This document shows positions 7,091-7,902 of a DNA stretch of 7,902 nt, piece after piece. Both the position numbers and the translations under genes were made by a program. Positions within the stretch are counted from its first letter, which is position 1, and each line of letters begins with the position of its first letter. Source of the DNA: Bacteroidales bacterium (lineage in GTDB: Bacteria; Bacteroidota; Bacteroidia; Bacteroidales; B18-G4); the NCBI GenBank assembly GCA_030618905.1, contig JAUXCL010000107.1:1-7902 (forward strand), given 5' to 3'. Below the pieces are notes generated by a model. The model did not search any database, was not told the DNA's origin, and saw only the letters and a program-made list of their open reading frames with translations.

Positions 7091-7783
7091 ATGTCCTCCA
7101 AGCTTACAGAAAAGGACGTCCTCTATGAGGATAACCATATCATCGCAGTCAATAAGCGCCCCTCAGATATTGTACAGGGAGACAAGACCGGTGATCAGCC
7201 ATTGAGTGATAAGGTCAAGGTATTCCTGAAGGAGAAATACAGTAAGCCTGGTAATGTTTTTGCAGGTGTTGTTCACCGGCTTGACAGACCGGTGAGTGGG
7301 GTTGTCCTGTTTGCCAAAACCGGCAAAGCTTTGAGCAGGTTGAATGAATTAATAAGGGACAGGCAGATCAGGAAGCGGTATTGGGCCATCATCCCTAAAC
7401 AACCGCCCCGGAAGCAGGGTAAACTGGTTCACTACCTGATCAAGAACCAGCAGAAGAACATGTCATTTGCTTTCAGGGAGGAAGGAGAAGGAAGGTTAAA
7501 GGCGGAACTGGAATACACCTTGATTGGCAAGAGTGACAATTATTATCTGCTGGATGTTAATTTGCATACAGGCAGGCATCATCAGATTCGGGTGCAGTTG
7601 GCTGAGATCGGCTGTCCGGTCAAAGGTGATCTGAAGTATGGAGCAACACGCTCAAATAAAGACGGATCTATTCACCTTCATGCAAAAGAGATTGAATTTA
7701 TCCATCCGGTAAAAAAAGAAAAGATCATCATTTCAGCACCTCCCCCCAGGGATCCTGTCTGGGATTATTTTCGGGAGAAATAA
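7091..7783 (+). CDS. RluA-family RNA pseudouridine synthase
   Basis: Isomerises specific uridines to pseudouridine in rRNA or tRNA. The catalytic motif HRLDRPVSG is at 62-70, with Asp65 as the nucleophile of the family. Also present are VLYEDNHIIAVNKR (10-23), the usual opening strand of the fold; KRYWAII (372nd base onward, about residue 95); the LHTGRHHQIRVQLA motif near 158-171; and a C-terminal LHAKEIEFIHP motif. At 230 residues it has only the catalytic domain: the N-terminal S4 RNA-binding domain of RluC/RluD is missing, as in RluA-type and many Bacteroidetes members. The exact target uridine cannot be read from the sequence. The start at 7091 is the first ATG after the heptamer array; 29 bases separate it from the panB stop, and no promoter is seen between them, so co-transcription with panB is likely. 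Confidence 0.95.
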   Translation: MSSKLTEKDVLYEDNHIIAVNKRPSDIVQGDKTGDQPLSDKVKVFLKEKYSKPGNVFAGVVHRLDRPVSGVVLFAKTGKALSRLNELIRDRQIRKRYWAIIPKQPPRKQGKLVHYLIKNQQKNMSFAFREEGEGRLKAELEYTLIGKSDNYYLLDVNLHTGRHHQIRVQLAEIGCPVKGDLKYGATRSNKDGSIHLHAKEIEFIHPVKKEKIIISAPPPRDPVWDYFREK

Positions 7784-7803
7784 GCAAGCTGGCAGAATTG
7801 TTT

Positions 7804-7811
7804 TATTTTTG
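7804..7811 (+). promoter_or_regulatory. -7 box upstream of the last, partial gene
   Basis: TATTTTTG is a perfect TAnnTTTG element, 21 bases after the pseudouridine synthase stop and 11 bases before the ATG at 7823. Transcription from it would start only a few bases before that ATG, giving a very short leader. No -33 box is visible, so read-through from panB remains possible. Confidence 0.4.
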
Positions 7812-7828
7812 ATGATAGCGCTATGATC
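7811..7828. repeat. 18-bp imperfect palindrome over the start codon
   Basis: The core ATAGCGCTAT (7815-7824) is a perfect 10-bp palindrome, and GAT/ATC extends it on both sides past one G-G mismatch, so eight of nine base pairs match. It begins at the last base of the -7 box and covers the ATG of the partial gene. It could be an operator or could mask the start codon in mRNA; chance is not excluded. Confidence 0.45.
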
Positions 7829-7902
7829 AGGACCAGGCTATTATCATTGATAATTCTTCTTTTATGCTGCTCTTCGACTGTCTTCGCTCAGTATTACAGT
7901 TC
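7823..7902 (+). CDS. Secreted protein, N-terminal signal peptide only (runs off right edge)
   Basis: An ATG at 7823 opens a frame that continues to the window end for 26 codons. The translation begins MIRTRLLSLIILLLCCSSTVFAQYYS: a basic tip (R3, R5), a hydrophobic core (about 6-16) and a VFA-Q cleavage site after Ala22, typical of Bacteroidetes exported proteins. Two cysteines sit in the core but are not in a lipobox, so signal peptidase I is the more likely processing enzyme. Nothing of the mature protein beyond four residues is visible, so no function can be assigned. A nearby ATG at 7812 is closed by TGA after four codons. Confidence 0.75.
   Translation, partial: MIRTRLLSLIILLLCCSSTVFAQYYS

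Noticed and set aside
7273..7295. Perfect 7-bp inverted repeat TCACCGG/CCGGTGA with a 9-base loop over the catalytic motif of the pseudouridine synthase
   Set aside because: Several such repeats are expected by chance in a window this long, and the bases are constrained by the HRLDRPVSG codons.
1..7902. tRNA, rRNA, CRISPR array, insertion sequence or prophage
   Set aside because: No direct-repeat/spacer pattern, transposase or integrase motifs, or cloverleaf-like sequence was seen; nearly all bases are accounted for by six coding sequences.

Overview
The window looks like a piece of a Bacteroidetes (Bacteroidota) chromosome. Three things point there: secreted proteins built from lamin-tail, choice-of-anchor J and PKD modules; a lipoprotein of a kind common in that phylum; and TAnnTTTG boxes just upstream of start codons, with no Shine-Dalgarno sequences. 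The species cannot be named from this sequence.

Minus strand, reading right to left from about 6160 to 1: (i) an uncharacterised outer-membrane-type lipoprotein (5135-6160); (ii) dnaK (3063-4997), with its own regulatory region and a clear intrinsic terminator at 3006-3038; (iii) the 5' 2.9 kb of a very large secreted modular protein that starts at 2909 and is still open at base 1. At least 969 residues of that protein lie in the window, and it fills the entire left 37% of the sequence. Its order is signal peptide, N-terminal lamin-tail-like module, Fn3-like, choice-of-anchor J, lamin tail, Ig-like, lamin tail, PKD.

Plus strand, from 6246 to the right edge: panB (first committed step of pantothenate/CoA synthesis), an RluA-type rRNA/tRNA pseudouridine synthase, and the first 26 codons of a secreted protein. 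panB and the pseudouridine synthase are joined by a 35-bp tandem array of five heptamers (TACTAAA type) that begins in the last sense codon of panB and ends at the next ATG. They probably form a two-gene unit. The lipoprotein gene and panB diverge from a compact region where two outward-facing -7 boxes lie 21 bp apart.

The genes do not form one pathway: housekeeping functions (DnaK, PanB, pseudouridine synthase) are interspersed with envelope or secreted proteins. I see no CRISPR array, insertion sequence, phage gene, tRNA or rRNA, and no clear previously undescribed multi-gene system. The points most worth a second look are the modular surface protein, the heptamer array, the palindrome and overlapping promoter-like elements upstream of dnaK, and the palindrome over the last start codon.
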